NCBI RefSeq assembly: GCF_003815875.1
Contig: NZ_CP033924.1
Coordinates: 4,216,001-4,280,000 of the forward strand
Origin: Chryseobacterium lactis
GTDB lineage: Bacteria > Bacteroidota > Bacteroidia > Flavobacteriales > Weeksellaceae
Length of the DNA: 64,000 bases
Direction of reading: 5' to 3'
The position numbers were made by a program, and so were the translations under genes. Below are positions 53,117 through 61,712 of the stretch, piece by piece. Each line of letters begins with the position of its first letter. Position 1 is the stretch's first letter. Under the pieces are notes generated by a model, which saw only the letters and a list, made by a program, of their open reading frames with translations, had not been told where the DNA came from and did not search any database.

Positions 53117-54076
53117 TTAGTCATTTCTCAATCTTTTATCTTCATCATTGTAGGCTAAAATAATCTTCCTTACCACCGGGTGTCTTACCACATCTTCTTC
53201 CGTAAGATGTATAAAACCAATTTCTTTAACGCCATTAAGAATTCTCATCGCTTCTTTTAATCCGGATTGCTGGTTCTTAGGAAGATCTATCTGGCTTGGA
53301 TCTCCTGTGATAATAAATTTCGCATTCATCCCCATTCTTGTAAGGAACATCTTCATCTGGGCATGGGTTGTATTCTGAGCTTCATCAAGAATTACAAAAG
53401 CATCATCAAGAGTACGCCCTCTCATAAATGCCAGAGGAGCAACTTCAATTACTTTTTTCTCCATAAATCCCTCCAGCTTTTCGTGAGGAATCATATCTCG
53501 GAGAGCATCATATAATGGTTGCAAATAAGGATCAAGCTTTTCTTTAAGGTCTCCCGGTAAAAAACCAAGACTCTCCCCTGCTTCTACGGCAGGTCTGGTT
53601 AAAATAATTCTTTTTACTTCTTTATCTCTCAAAGCTCTTGCCGCCAATGCCACACTGGTGTAGGTTTTACCAGTTCCTGCTGGACCTATCGCAAAAACCA
53701 TATCTTTTTTCTCTGTTTCCTTTACCAGCCTTTTAAGATTGGTTGTTTTAGCTTTTATTACTTTTCCATTAACCCCTTTTACAATAATATCCTGATCGAA
53801 AACTAATTGTTTTTCATTTTCATCTTTAATATTCAGGATATTTTCAACGTCTTTAAGGCCTATTGAATTGTTTTTTGAGATAAATTTTACAATATCATCC
53901 AGTTTTTGTTTCAGTATATCTAAAGCTTCCTGATTTCCCATGGCAAATACAAAATGATCTCTTCCTGTAATCTTAATGGTTGGAAAGCTTGATTTTAATA
54001 AGTTGAAATATTGGTTATTAACTCCATAGAAGATTTTTGGGTCGATATCTTCCAAATCAAATGTTAATTCAAACAT
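53117..54076 (-). CDS. PhoH-family ATPase
   Basis: 319 residues. The Walker A is FAIGPAGTGKTYTSVALAARAL (about 137-158) and the Walker B DDAFVILDEAQNTTHAQMKMFLTRMG (about 220). An N-terminal KH-like/YbeZ segment (about 1-110, KQKLDDIVKFISKNNSIGLKDVENIL) and the blocks LTRPAVEAGESLGFLPGDLKEK and ITGDPSQIDLP confirm the PhoH (YbeZ-type) P-loop NTPase group, thought to act with YbeY in RNA metabolism. No ybeY lies beside it here. It diverges from the SAM hydrolase gene. Confidence 0.92.
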   Translation of the reverse strand: MFELTFDLEDIDPKIFYGVNNQYFNLLKSSFPTIKITGRDHFVFAMGNQEALDILKQKLDDIVKFISKNNSIGLKDVENILNIKDENEKQLVFDQDIIVKGVNGKVIKAKTTNLKRLVKETEKKDMVFAIGPAGTGKTYTSVALAARALRDKEVKRIILTRPAVEAGESLGFLPGDLKEKLDPYLQPLYDALRDMIPHEKLEGFMEKKVIEVAPLAFMRGRTLDDAFVILDEAQNTTHAQMKMFLTRMGMNAKFIITGDPSQIDLPKNQQSGLKEAMRILNGVKEIGFIHLTEEDVVRHPVVRKIILAYNDEDKRLRND

Positions 54077-54209
54077 GCAGTATTTTTATTTTTAGATTTT
54101 AAAATTAAAGCTTTTTTTCAAATTTATATCAAATTCTTTTCAACAATCTTTCGGGCTTTCTTTTTATTTTAAATAACTTTGCAAGACTACACTATTCGAT
54201 ACATTGCGC

Positions 54210-55037
54210 ATGTCAATTATTACCCTTACTTCGGATTTCGGAAATTTAGATTACAGAGTTGCCGCTGTGAAAGGCAAAATTCTGTCTCTAAACCCTGAGG
54301 TTAATATTATTGATATAACCCACGATATCCAGGCTTTCAACCTTATACAAACTTCGTATATTGTAAGAAATGCATACAAATATTTTCCGAAGGGAACTAT
54401 TCACATCCTTTCGGTAGACAGTTTTTACAATAAATCAAGAAAAAATATTCTTTACAAAGCAGATGGTTCTTATTTTCTGGCGTCAGATAACGGACTCTTA
54501 AGCCTTATCTTTTTCGACATTAAACCGGAAGGCATCTACGAGCTGACACTCAACAACCGTTTTGATGATATCATAGACTTTACTTCTACAGACATTTTTG
54601 TTCCTGCAGCGGTACATCTTGCTAATGGTGGTCTTCCTGAAGTAATCGGAAGAAAAATAGATACGGCAAAGCAGCTGATGTTTCCGAGAGCGGTCTACAA
54701 TGAATCTGAAGGAATGATCATCGGAGAAGTTACCTACATTGATAATTTCGGAAATATAATCTCAAATATCAATAAAGATTTCTTCGAAAATATCAGCAAA
54801 GGGTATGATGGTTTTACAATAAAATTCAGGAACTTGAGTCTTTCAAGGATATTTTCGGGGCATACCGAGTTGGTTTCAGACTGGGAAAGGGAGACGGAAT
54901 TCCATGGGCAGTCTGCGGCTATTTTCAATGACAGTCAGCTATTGGAGCTTACCATTTATAAGGGAAGCAAAAAAAATGGAGCTAAAAGCCTGTTTGGATT
55001 GAATGTAGGTGAAAATATTTATATTGAATTCACCTAA
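54210..55037 (+). CDS. SAM hydrolase / hydroxide adenosyltransferase (DUF62 type)
   Basis: 275 residues from the ATG at 54210; the TTG at 54204 is less likely. The N-terminal MSIITLTSDFGNLDYRVAAVKGKILS with TSDFG as the SAM-binding motif, IIDITHDIQAFN, and the C-terminal EVTYIDNFGNIISNI are signatures of the SAM hydroxide adenosyltransferase family, which splits SAM into adenosine and methionine. A TAACTTTG box lies at 54174-54181. It is a single gene, diverging from phoH; the physiological role in flavobacteria is not settled. Confidence 0.83.
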   Translation: MSIITLTSDFGNLDYRVAAVKGKILSLNPEVNIIDITHDIQAFNLIQTSYIVRNAYKYFPKGTIHILSVDSFYNKSRKNILYKADGSYFLASDNGLLSLIFFDIKPEGIYELTLNNRFDDIIDFTSTDIFVPAAVHLANGGLPEVIGRKIDTAKQLMFPRAVYNESEGMIIGEVTYIDNFGNIISNINKDFFENISKGYDGFTIKFRNLSLSRIFSGHTELVSDWERETEFHGQSAAIFNDSQLLELTIYKGSKKNGAKSLFGLNVGENIYIEFT

Positions 55038-55100
55038 CATTATATATTTCATAAAAAAACCGATTTTTTTTATATATTTGTCAAAATCTAAAAATCAAAA

Positions 55101-56408
55101 ATGGCAGAATACAAATTATTGCTTCCTTCCATGGGAGAAGGTGTTATGGAAGCGACAATTATCACTTGGTTATTCAATGAAGGTGATAACGTAAAAGAAG
55201 ATGATTCTGTAGTAGAAATTGCTACAGATAAAGTAGATTCAGACGTTCCGACACCAGTTTCGGGGAAAATTGTAAAAATTTTAAAGCAAAAAGATGAAGT
55301 TGCAAAAGTAGGTGAGGCCATTGCTATTTTAGAAATTGAAGGAGAAGGTGCCGTTTCAGAAGAATCAACAGCTACAACTCCGGCAGCGACCCCGGATGCT
55401 GAAACATTAAAAGCAATTGAAGAGCCATTACAAACGGTAGCTGCTTCAAATGTAGAATTCTCAGGAGACCTTTATTTATCTCCACTTGTAAAATCAATTG
55501 CACAACAGGAAAAAATTTCTGAAACTGAACTGAAAACCATCAAAGGAAGCGGTTTAGAAGGTAGAATCACTAAAGAAGATATATTAGCATACGTTGCTAA
55601 CAGAGGTAGCCAACCTGCTCAACAAGCAGCTCCGGTACAGGCAGCCTCTACTCCAAAACCAGCAGTTTCTGCTCCGGCAGCCACGATTTCTGCAGGCGCA
55701 GGTGATGAGATCATTCCAATGGACAGAATGAGAAAGATCATCGCTGAAAACATGGTAAAAGCAAAACAAATTGCTCCACACGTTACTTCTTTCATCGAAA
55801 CAGACGTTACCAACGTTGTAAAGTGGAGAAATAAAAACAAAGCAATCTTCGAAAAACGTGAAGGTGAAAAACTTACTTTCATGCCAATTTTCGTAAAAGC
55901 AGTAGTAAAAGCGATCCAGGATTTCCCAATGATCAATGTTTCTGTTAGCGGTGAAAATATCATCAAAAAGAAAAACATCAATATTGGTATGGCTACTGCC
56001 CTTCCGGATGGAAACCTTATCGTTCCTGTTATTAAAAACGCTGATCAGCTATCTCTTTCAGGATTGGCAAAAGCAATCAATGACTTAGCGTACAGAGCAA
56101 GAAACAAAAAATTAAGACCTGAGGATACTCAAGGGGCAACTTATACTATTTCTAATGTAGGAAGCTTTGGAAACCTTATGGGAACACCGATTATTCCTCA
56201 GCCGCAGGTTGCTATCCTTGCAATCGGAGCGATCGTTAAGAAACCGGCAGTTCTTGAAACAGCAGACGGAGACGTAATTGCAATCAGAAACTTAATGTTT
56301 ATGTCTCATTCTTATGACCACAGAGTCGTAGACGGTTCTCTGGGAGGAATGATGTTAAAACATGTTCACGATTACCTTGAAAACTGGGATCTGAATACAG
56401 AGATTTAA
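55101..56408 (+). CDS. 2-oxo acid dehydrogenase E2 (dihydrolipoamide acyltransferase)
   Basis: 435 residues. A single lipoyl domain (residues 1-76) with the lipoyl-Lys44 in VEIATDKVDSDV; an Ala/Pro/Thr linker; a peripheral-subunit-binding domain (about 125-165, YLSPLVKSIAQQEKISETELKTIKG); a second Ala/Pro linker; and a catalytic domain (about 205-435) ending with SHSYDHRVVDGSLGGMML, the HxxxDG acyltransferase motif. The lipoyl domain resembles branched-chain E2, and in Bacteroidota such stand-alone E2 genes often serve pyruvate or branched-chain complexes; E1 and E3 are not adjacent. TATATTTG at 55073-55080 is a likely -7 box. Confidence 0.88.
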   Translation: MAEYKLLLPSMGEGVMEATIITWLFNEGDNVKEDDSVVEIATDKVDSDVPTPVSGKIVKILKQKDEVAKVGEAIAILEIEGEGAVSEESTATTPAATPDAETLKAIEEPLQTVAASNVEFSGDLYLSPLVKSIAQQEKISETELKTIKGSGLEGRITKEDILAYVANRGSQPAQQAAPVQAASTPKPAVSAPAATISAGAGDEIIPMDRMRKIIAENMVKAKQIAPHVTSFIETDVTNVVKWRNKNKAIFEKREGEKLTFMPIFVKAVVKAIQDFPMINVSVSGENIIKKKNINIGMATALPDGNLIVPVIKNADQLSLSGLAKAINDLAYRARNKKLRPEDTQGATYTISNVGSFGNLMGTPIIPQPQVAILAIGAIVKKPAVLETADGDVIAIRNLMFMSHSYDHRVVDGSLGGMMLKHVHDYLENWDLNTEI

Positions 56409-56443
56409 GAAAAAATAATAATAACCAAACAACCCAACAGATT

Positions 56444-56635
56444 ATGAAAAATGCAACTATTATTGCTATAATTTCATTAAGTGCTATCATCCTTATTGAC
56501 CTTATTCAACTGGCAACTAGCTTTTTTGATTTTTATTCGATGAATCTGTTTCGTGTTTTTGGGGTATTAAACCTTCTGGGTTATGCCGGGATTCTGCAGT
56601 TTTTTGTTACATTATACAATAAACAAAAGGAATGA
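56444..56635 (+). CDS. Small membrane protein, unknown function
   Basis: 63 residues with two hydrophobic segments (TIIAIISLSAIILIDLIQLA and VFGVLNLLGYAGILQFFVTLY) joined by a short aromatic loop. No family recognised. It overlaps the next gene by the 4-bp ATGA, so the two are translationally coupled. It lies 35 bp after the E2 gene and may be transcribed with it. Confidence 0.6.
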   Translation: MKNATIIAIISLSAIILIDLIQLATSFFDFYSMNLFRVFGVLNLLGYAGILQFFVTLYNKQKE

Positions 56636-56979
56636 ATCCCGAATTAAGAGAGCTTTTTGAAATAAAGCAGGAAGACGGAAACAAGAAGCCAATAACGGAT
56701 CATAATGTAAAAAAACACATTGTAATACGTCTGGCAGTGCTTGTTTCGGGATCCATTGTTTTCTTCATTGGAATGAATGAGGCAAAAGGATGGGACGGAT
56801 TGGGCTGGTTCTTCTTTATGATGATTTTCCATGCCCTATGGCTTCTTTTTATCATTATTGAGGCTGTGGTTCTCCAAGGTAATGGAAAAACCAAACTGAG
56901 AGACATCAATGTGATTTTCAGTATAGCCCTTATAGTACTCTATGCAATAGGAGCTGCTCTTTTCTTAGGAGGATTTTAA
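56632..56979 (+). CDS. Small 2TM-type membrane protein
   Basis: 115 residues. A charged N-terminus (ELRELFEIKQEDGNKKP) precedes three hydrophobic segments (IRLAVLVSGSIVFFIGM, LGWFFFMMIFHALWLLFIIIEAVVL, NVIFSIALIVLYAIGAALFLGGF). The layout of an N-terminal helix plus paired membrane helices resembles 2TM-type sensory or regulator-linked membrane proteins of Bacteroidota, but no domain can be named with confidence. Coupled to the preceding gene by a 4-bp overlap. Confidence 0.58.
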   Translation: MNPELRELFEIKQEDGNKKPITDHNVKKHIVIRLAVLVSGSIVFFIGMNEAKGWDGLGWFFFMMIFHALWLLFIIIEAVVLQGNGKTKLRDINVIFSIALIVLYAIGAALFLGGF

Positions 56980-56986
56980 AAATATA

Positions 56987-57020
56987 AAAATCTCACTCGT
57001 TACTGAGTGAGATTTTGTTT
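56987..57020 (+). terminator. Terminator after the small membrane-protein pair
   Basis: AAAATCTCACTC (56987-56998), GTTACT loop, GAGTGAGATTTT (57005-57016), then a T-run; 8 bp after the stop codon. Confidence 0.87.
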
Positions 57021-57089
57021 TATAAGTTTTGTTATATTATTAGGATTTAAAATTATAATTTTATTCCGCAAAATATCAATTCTATAATC

Positions 57090-57716
57090 ATGGAATTAGA
57101 CTTCCGAAAACTTTACGTTACTAAATTATTTGATTTTTCCAAGGAAGATGAAGAGTTAATTTTTGAAATATATGATCATTTATCAGCAATCTATGACATT
57201 TCAGTAATAGACATTGAAAATTCTCCATATGATCAATTCAAATCTCATTATGTAGACTTTTTACAAGAGCCAAAACTCTGTTACAGTATTACAAACAAAA
57301 GGAATACAAGTACTTTCTATCTTTTCATAGTCAATCTTATAGGAACATCCATCAGGGGAGCCCGAACAACAGATAAATATGATAGTCTGGAGCTTTGGGG
57401 ATTAAAGGAAACACATGAAGACTATGGTTTCATTTCAATTAATAAGAAAAAATTGGCAGATAGGATTGCAGGAATTTTCAGCCGTTTTAATATCAATTCT
57501 AAGGAAAACAGAGATTTTAAGGATTTTTATGTTTTGGGAAGTGATCCGTACAAAACCATGGCATTTTTAACTTCACAAAGAAAGGTTACCATAAAATCTA
57601 TTTCTGATGAAGATTTTAACCTTCAGATTAAAAACAATATCATAGGTCTGAGAATACCAAAAGCTATGCGCGTTGATAACGCTTTAATGATTTCAAAATT
57701 TTTTGAAGAAATATAA
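57090..57716 (+). CDS. Hypothetical protein, unrecognised
   Basis: 208 residues, no signal peptide, no membrane segment. An acidic, aromatic-rich N-terminus (RKLYVTKLFDFSKEDEELIFEIYDHLSAIYDISVID), a middle block RNTSTFYLFIVNLIGTSIRGARTTDKYDSLELWG with alternating hydrophobics, and a C-terminal ISKFFEE helix suggest a cytoplasmic alpha/beta protein. No family was recognised. It stands alone between two terminators' worth of spacing and precedes the CLC gene by 24 bp, so it may be co-transcribed with it. Confidence 0.6.
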   Translation: MELDFRKLYVTKLFDFSKEDEELIFEIYDHLSAIYDISVIDIENSPYDQFKSHYVDFLQEPKLCYSITNKRNTSTFYLFIVNLIGTSIRGARTTDKYDSLELWGLKETHEDYGFISINKKKLADRIAGIFSRFNINSKENRDFKDFYVLGSDPYKTMAFLTSQRKVTIKSISDEDFNLQIKNNIIGLRIPKAMRVDNALMISKFFEEI

Positions 57717-57740
57717 GTTTCGGATTTTTGTCGTAATTTC

Positions 57741-59111
57741 ATGCCACAAAACCGACAAATGCTGAAAATCCTGATCCTTATACGGAAATCCATTAAAAAT
57801 TCTTTTGACAATATTCGAAATGAGCAGCTGAAGTACAATCTGCTTCAGGCTATTCCGTTCTGGATTGCCTCTGTTATTACCGGTTTTTTTGCTGTACTCT
57901 ATGCTAAAATATTTGCCTGGGGTGAAAATCTGATGAATTTTATCTTTGACTGGCATGCCTGGATGATTTTCATTATTGCACCCATCGGTTTTGTGCTCTC
58001 ATGGTGGCTGGTCAAGGAGTTCGCACCCAATGCCAAAGGAAGTGGAATTCCACAGGTGATGGCCGCTGTAGAACTCGCTAATCCAAAAGAACACAAAAAG
58101 ATCAGAAGTCTTTTAAGCCTTAAAATCATTATTTTTAAAATCATTTCTTCCGTAGTTCTGGTTATTGGTGGAGGCGCAGTGGGACGTGAAGGCCCTACTA
58201 TCCAAATAGCAGGTTCTGTTTTCAGGAAAGTAAACGAATATCTTCCGGAATGGTGGCCTAAGATTTCCAAAAAAAACATGATCATGACCGGAGCCGCAGC
58301 CGGACTTGCTGCCGCATTTAATACGCCTTTGGGTGGAATTGTATTTGCAGTAGAAGAACTTTCAAAAACGCATATCAACTACTTTAAAACAGCATTATTT
58401 ACCGCAGTCATTATTGCCGGATTAACAGCTCAGACACTCGCCGGCTCTTATTTGTATCTGGGATACCCAAAAACCAATGATGTTTCTTTAATGGTTATGT
58501 TTCCGATTATTCTGGTAGCAGCCACCGCGGGAATTCTGGCAAGCCATCTTTCAGTCATTATGCTTAGAATTAACAACTGGAAAAAGAAAACATTAAAAAC
58601 CGATAAGGCTAATGTTATATTTTTAGTGATTTGTGCCCTATTTATCGCGTCGATAGCCTATTTCATCAATAGAGAAATTCTTGGTTCAGGAAAAGAAATT
58701 ATGGAACGGGTACTTTTTACAAAGAATAAACATGAAGACTGGTATGTTCCTATTTTAAGAATGCTTGGCCCTGCCCTTTCTTTTACTTCGGGAGGTGCAG
58801 GAGGGATTTTTGCGCCGGCTCTTACTGCGGGAGCAAGTATCGGTTCTGTCATTTCAGGAGCAATTCATTTAACGCCCAATGAAACCAATGTCGTCGTTCT
58901 TGGTGGAATGGTTGCTTTTCTCACAGGAATTACCAGAGCTCCGTTTACATCAGCAATTATTGTTCTGGAAATGACCGACAGGCATTCATTGATTTTTCAT
59001 TTGATGCTTGCCGGTATGGTTTCCTCAATTGCTTCTATTCTGGTAAGCAGACATTCATTGTATGATGTATTGAAAACGAATTTTCTTACTGAAGCCAGAC
59101 AACAGGATTAG
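57741..59111 (+). CDS. CLC-type chloride channel / H+/Cl- antiporter
   Basis: 456 residues. Chloride-selectivity motifs are intact: GSGIP (100-104), GREGP (148-152) with the gating Glu150, and the third GIFAP in GGAGGIFAPALTAGA. The Glu at the gate is present, so it can be a 2Cl-/H+ exchanger; the internal proton Glu could not be placed with confidence by eye. The topology fits 18 helices in the membrane. No CBS domains follow. The Ser in GSGIPQ and the Tyr region near the C-terminus are consistent with the family. Confidence 0.88.
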   Translation: MPQNRQMLKILILIRKSIKNSFDNIRNEQLKYNLLQAIPFWIASVITGFFAVLYAKIFAWGENLMNFIFDWHAWMIFIIAPIGFVLSWWLVKEFAPNAKGSGIPQVMAAVELANPKEHKKIRSLLSLKIIIFKIISSVVLVIGGGAVGREGPTIQIAGSVFRKVNEYLPEWWPKISKKNMIMTGAAAGLAAAFNTPLGGIVFAVEELSKTHINYFKTALFTAVIIAGLTAQTLAGSYLYLGYPKTNDVSLMVMFPIILVAATAGILASHLSVIMLRINNWKKKTLKTDKANVIFLVICALFIASIAYFINREILGSGKEIMERVLFTKNKHEDWYVPILRMLGPALSFTSGGAGGIFAPALTAGASIGSVISGAIHLTPNETNVVVLGGMVAFLTGITRAPFTSAIIVLEMTDRHSLIFHLMLAGMVSSIASILVSRHSLYDVLKTNFLTEARQQD

Positions 59112-59128
59112 CTGGCAATAATTAGACT

Positions 59129-59728
59129 TTAGTCTTTTTTCAACATAATCCTAAGGTCTTTCATCGCTTCTAATATCTGAGCTGTAGCTTCATAGTCGGT
59201 CATTTTAATGACCAGCTTACTCAACTCTCTTTTGGATTTGGTTATTTTATAAGTAATAATATTTAAATATGCGATATTATCTTTTCTTTTTGAAATTTCG
59301 TGAAATGCGATCACTTTGCTTAAATCCCACAGATCTCCTTCATGGACAACCCGTCCTTTCATATTCACAGAATTGATCTTAATATTATCACCATCAAACT
59401 CAGAGCGCAAGGACAAATCATTCCTGTCACGGTCAATTCCGTATTCATTGATCTTCGCAATGATCAGGCTTTTGGCTTCATCTGCGGTTTTATATTTTCC
59501 TAAAATTTCTGTTTTTCCATTGCTGTAGGCTATTTCGTAAACTTCCGATTTATCCATAGAATGACTTGGACCATCAGGATTGTCCAATTCCTTATAAGTA
59601 ATATTGGAGGAGCCAATTTCTATAAGTTTAACATCTACAGTGCTTCCGTTCTTTTTGGTGATTTTGTCCTGAGAATAGAATAAACTTCCGGTCAGGAGTA
59701 ATGGTAATACGTAATAATTAATTTTCAT
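59129..59728 (-). CDS. Secreted protein of unknown function
   Basis: 199 residues from the ATG at 59726-59728. Signal peptide MKINYYVLPLLLTGSLFYSQ, then DKITKKNGSTVDVKLIEIGSSNITYKELDNPDGPSHSMDKSEVYEIAYSNGK, which resembles the start of a Bacteroidota family of periplasmic proteins with a short beta repeat. C-terminal helical part (TDYEATAQILEAMKDLRIMLKKD). Frame extends to 59797 without a signal and is rejected. It is convergent with the CLC gene, 17 bp apart, with no clear terminator between. Confidence 0.6.
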   Translation of the reverse strand: MKINYYVLPLLLTGSLFYSQDKITKKNGSTVDVKLIEIGSSNITYKELDNPDGPSHSMDKSEVYEIAYSNGKTEILGKYKTADEAKSLIIAKINEYGIDRDRNDLSLRSEFDGDNIKINSVNMKGRVVHEGDLWDLSKVIAFHEISKRKDNIAYLNIITYKITKSKRELSKLVIKMTDYEATAQILEAMKDLRIMLKKD

Positions 59729-60037
59729 TGTATGATAAAATTTGTTTTTCTGATTAAAAGTCAAAACCAGAATGCAAAAATCAGTCCTCAACAACAAAAA
59801 ACAATCGTAAATGCGGTTATTTTAAATGAGAAATAGAAGTCTATTTTTAAAACCCTGTAAATCAGCATTAATAAAATCGCCGTTTTTCAAAAAAGTCAAT
59901 GATAATAAGCATTTACACTAGTTCAATATTTATTATTCTTGGTTTAAATATCTTGTAGTTCAATACCACTATTCCATATTAATAACAGACAACTTTTAAT
60001 CTACAGCATTTAACCCTTAACTATTCCACAGAAACTA
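59729..60037. other. Intergenic region upstream of the ribosomal operon
   Basis: About 310 bp of AT-rich DNA between the 59129-59728 gene (leading strand minus) and the rpsF promoter. No ORF or RNA gene was recognised. Confidence 0.45.
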
Positions 60038-60068
60038 TTGCATATTACAAATATATTCTCTAATTTTG
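60038..60068 (+). promoter_or_regulatory. Bacteroidota promoter of rpsF operon
   Basis: TTG at 60038-60040, a 20-bp spacer and TAATTTTG at 60061-60068, about 35 bp before rpsF. A close match to TTG-N-TAnnTTTG. Confidence 0.75.
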
Positions 60069-60102
60069 CACCTCGAAATAATTAACAAATTCATTTAACA
60101 TT

Positions 60103-60444
60103 ATGAACAATTACGAAACTGTTTTCATTTTAACTCCCGTTCTATCTGAGTCACAGGTAGAGGAAGCAGTGAACAAGTATGTAGATCTTATCAAAGAAAA
60201 GAACTGCGAAATCGTTGCTAAAGAAAACTGGGGATTAAAAAAATTAGCTTACCCAATCCAATTGAAAAAGAATGGGTTCTATACTTTAATCGAATTTAAA
60301 GGAGAAGGTTCTGTAGTAGCTGACTTAGAATTAGCATTCAAGCGTGACGAGAGAGTAATCCGTTACCTTACTACAAAACTTGACAAGCATGCTATTGAGT
60401 ACGCTGTAACAAGAAGAGCTAAAGTAAAAGCAGCTAAAGCTTAA
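60103..60444 (+). CDS. rpsF: 30S ribosomal protein bS6
   Basis: 113 residues. [23 protein letters not shown] and [24 protein letters not shown] are the bS6 core; binds the 16S rRNA platform with bS18. It starts the rpsF-rpsR-rplI operon. Confidence 0.96.
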   Translation: MNNYETVFILTPVLSESQVEEAVNKYVDLIKEKNCEIVAKENWGLKKLAYPIQLKKNGFYTLIEFKGEGSVVADLELAFKRDERVIRYLTTKLDKHAIEYAVTRRAKVKAAKA

Positions 60445-60477
60445 TTAATTAACCCTATTTTTTAAAAAAGACAAGAC

Positions 60478-60780
60478 ATGGCAATAGATGAAATGGCTAA
60501 ACAAGCCTCAGCTGGAGGAGAATCAGAAGTAAAATTCCTTACTCCACTTGATATCAATACAAAATCTGAAAAGAAATATTGTAGATTCAAAAAATACGGA
60601 ATTAAGCACGTTGATTACAAAGATGCTGATTTCTTATTACAGTTTGTAAACGAGCAAGGTAAAATCTTACCAAGAAGATACACTGGAACTTCTTTAAAAT
60701 ACCAAAGAAAAGTTTCTGCTGCTATCAAAAGAGCAAGACACCTTTCTTTACTACCTTACGTAGCTGACTTATTGAAATAA
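60478..60780 (+). CDS. rpsR: 30S ribosomal protein bS18
   Basis: 100 residues. The core is [62 protein letters not shown]; an N-terminal extension (about 1-27) is longer than in E. coli, a usual Bacteroidota feature. The stop codon is followed by an intra-operon hairpin. Confidence 0.96.
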   Translation: MAIDEMAKQASAGGESEVKFLTPLDINTKSEKKYCRFKKYGIKHVDYKDADFLLQFVNEQGKILPRRYTGTSLKYQRKVSAAIKRARHLSLLPYVADLLK

Positions 60781-60794
60781 GACAAAAAATAAAT

Positions 60795-60820
60795 AAAAGA
60801 AGAGAGCAATCTCTTCTTTT
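60795..60820 (+). terminator. Intra-operon terminator/attenuator between rpsR and rplI
   Basis: An 11-bp perfect stem AAAAGAAGAGA (60795-60805), GCAA tetraloop, and its complement ending in a TTTT run (60810-60820). It lies 14 bp after rpsR and 70 bp before rplI, so it probably lowers bL9 relative to bS6/bS18. Confidence 0.75.
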
Positions 60821-60890
60821 GTTGCTGAATAAATAATTAATTCTAACTTGATTTTAGACCACTCTAAAATCTTAAAAAAGGACAACAACA

Positions 60891-61397
60891 ATGGATATCA
60901 TCCTAAAACAAGACGTAGAAAACTTAGGACTTGAGTTTGATACAGTAAGCGTAAAGCCAGGTTATGCTAGAAACTTCTTACTTCCTCAGGGAATTGCACT
61001 TTTAGCTACACCTAAAAACAAAGCTGCTCTTGAAGCTACTTTGGAAGCTAGAAAAGAAGAAGAAGCTAAATTAATCTCTGCTGCTAACGCTGTAGTAGAT
61101 CAATTAAAGAAAACTTCTATTACTATTCCTGCAAAAGTAGGTTCTGGTGATAAATTATTCGGATCTATCAACAATGCAGATCTTTCTGCTGCTCTTGCTA
61201 AAGCTGGAGTTTCTGTAGAGAAGAAATACATCAAAATTCCAGGGAACACTATTAAGAGAACTGGTAGAGTAACTGCAAACATCAGATTACACAGAAACGT
61301 TGAGTACAATTTCGAATTCGATATCGTATCTGACGCTCCAGTTGTAGCTGCTGCACCTGCTGCGAAAAAAGAAGAAGCTAAATCTGAAGAAGCTTAA
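60891..61397 (+). CDS. rplI: 50S ribosomal protein bL9
   Basis: 168 residues. MDIILKQDVENLGLEFDTVSVKPGYARNFLLPQGIAL is the N-domain, a long central helix follows (ALEATLEARKEEEAKL), then the C-domain KVGSGDKLFGSINNADLSAAL. An Ala/Lys/Glu C-terminal tail (about 150-168) is an add-on seen in Bacteroidota. Confidence 0.96.
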   Translation: MDIILKQDVENLGLEFDTVSVKPGYARNFLLPQGIALLATPKNKAALEATLEARKEEEAKLISAANAVVDQLKKTSITIPAKVGSGDKLFGSINNADLSAALAKAGVSVEKKYIKIPGNTIKRTGRVTANIRLHRNVEYNFEFDIVSDAPVVAAAPAAKKEEAKSEEA

Positions 61398-61429
61398 TAA
61401 GCAACTGAGATTTTCTCACCATACAAAAG

Positions 61430-61462
61430 AACCACTTCAATTTAATTTGAGGTGGTTTTTTT
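61430..61462 (+). terminator. Terminator of the ribosomal operon
   Basis: AACCACTTCAA (61430-61440) and TTGAGGTGGTT (61447-61457), one G-T pair, followed by a T-run; about 33 bp after rplI. Confidence 0.83.
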
Positions 61463-61488
61463 GTGATTTTATACGAAGTACTGCTACT

Positions 61489-61545
61489 GCCCAGACTACC
61501 CCGTCTTTTTGCTTTGCAAAAAGCCACCCCTTCAGAGAAGCGGAA
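61489..61545. repeat. Hairpin-containing repeat-like tract
   Basis: CTACCCCGTC, then the hairpin CTTTTTGCTTTGCAAAAAG (61505-61523), then GCCACCCCTTC and GAAGCGG. This pattern (CCCCGTC-hairpin-GCCACCCC) recurs in flavobacterial intergenic DNA, so it may be a degenerate REP element. The rest of 61546-61712 holds no recognised feature. Confidence 0.45.
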
Positions 61546-61712
61546 TATAGAGTGTTTTAATAAATCTTTGTCTAAAGTTGCTCTTTGGCTTATATAACTA
61601 ATTTATACTACTGGCAACATCGTCATAACGACATTATAGATCATATAACCCACAACTTGAAACATTCACCACACTCTCTCCTACTCTAAAACTCTCAAAC
61701 ACTCCACCCTAA

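Noticed and set aside
57899..58378. Minus-strand ORF of 159 codons inside the CLC gene
   Set aside because: Antisense shadow; the plus frame has the CLC motifs.
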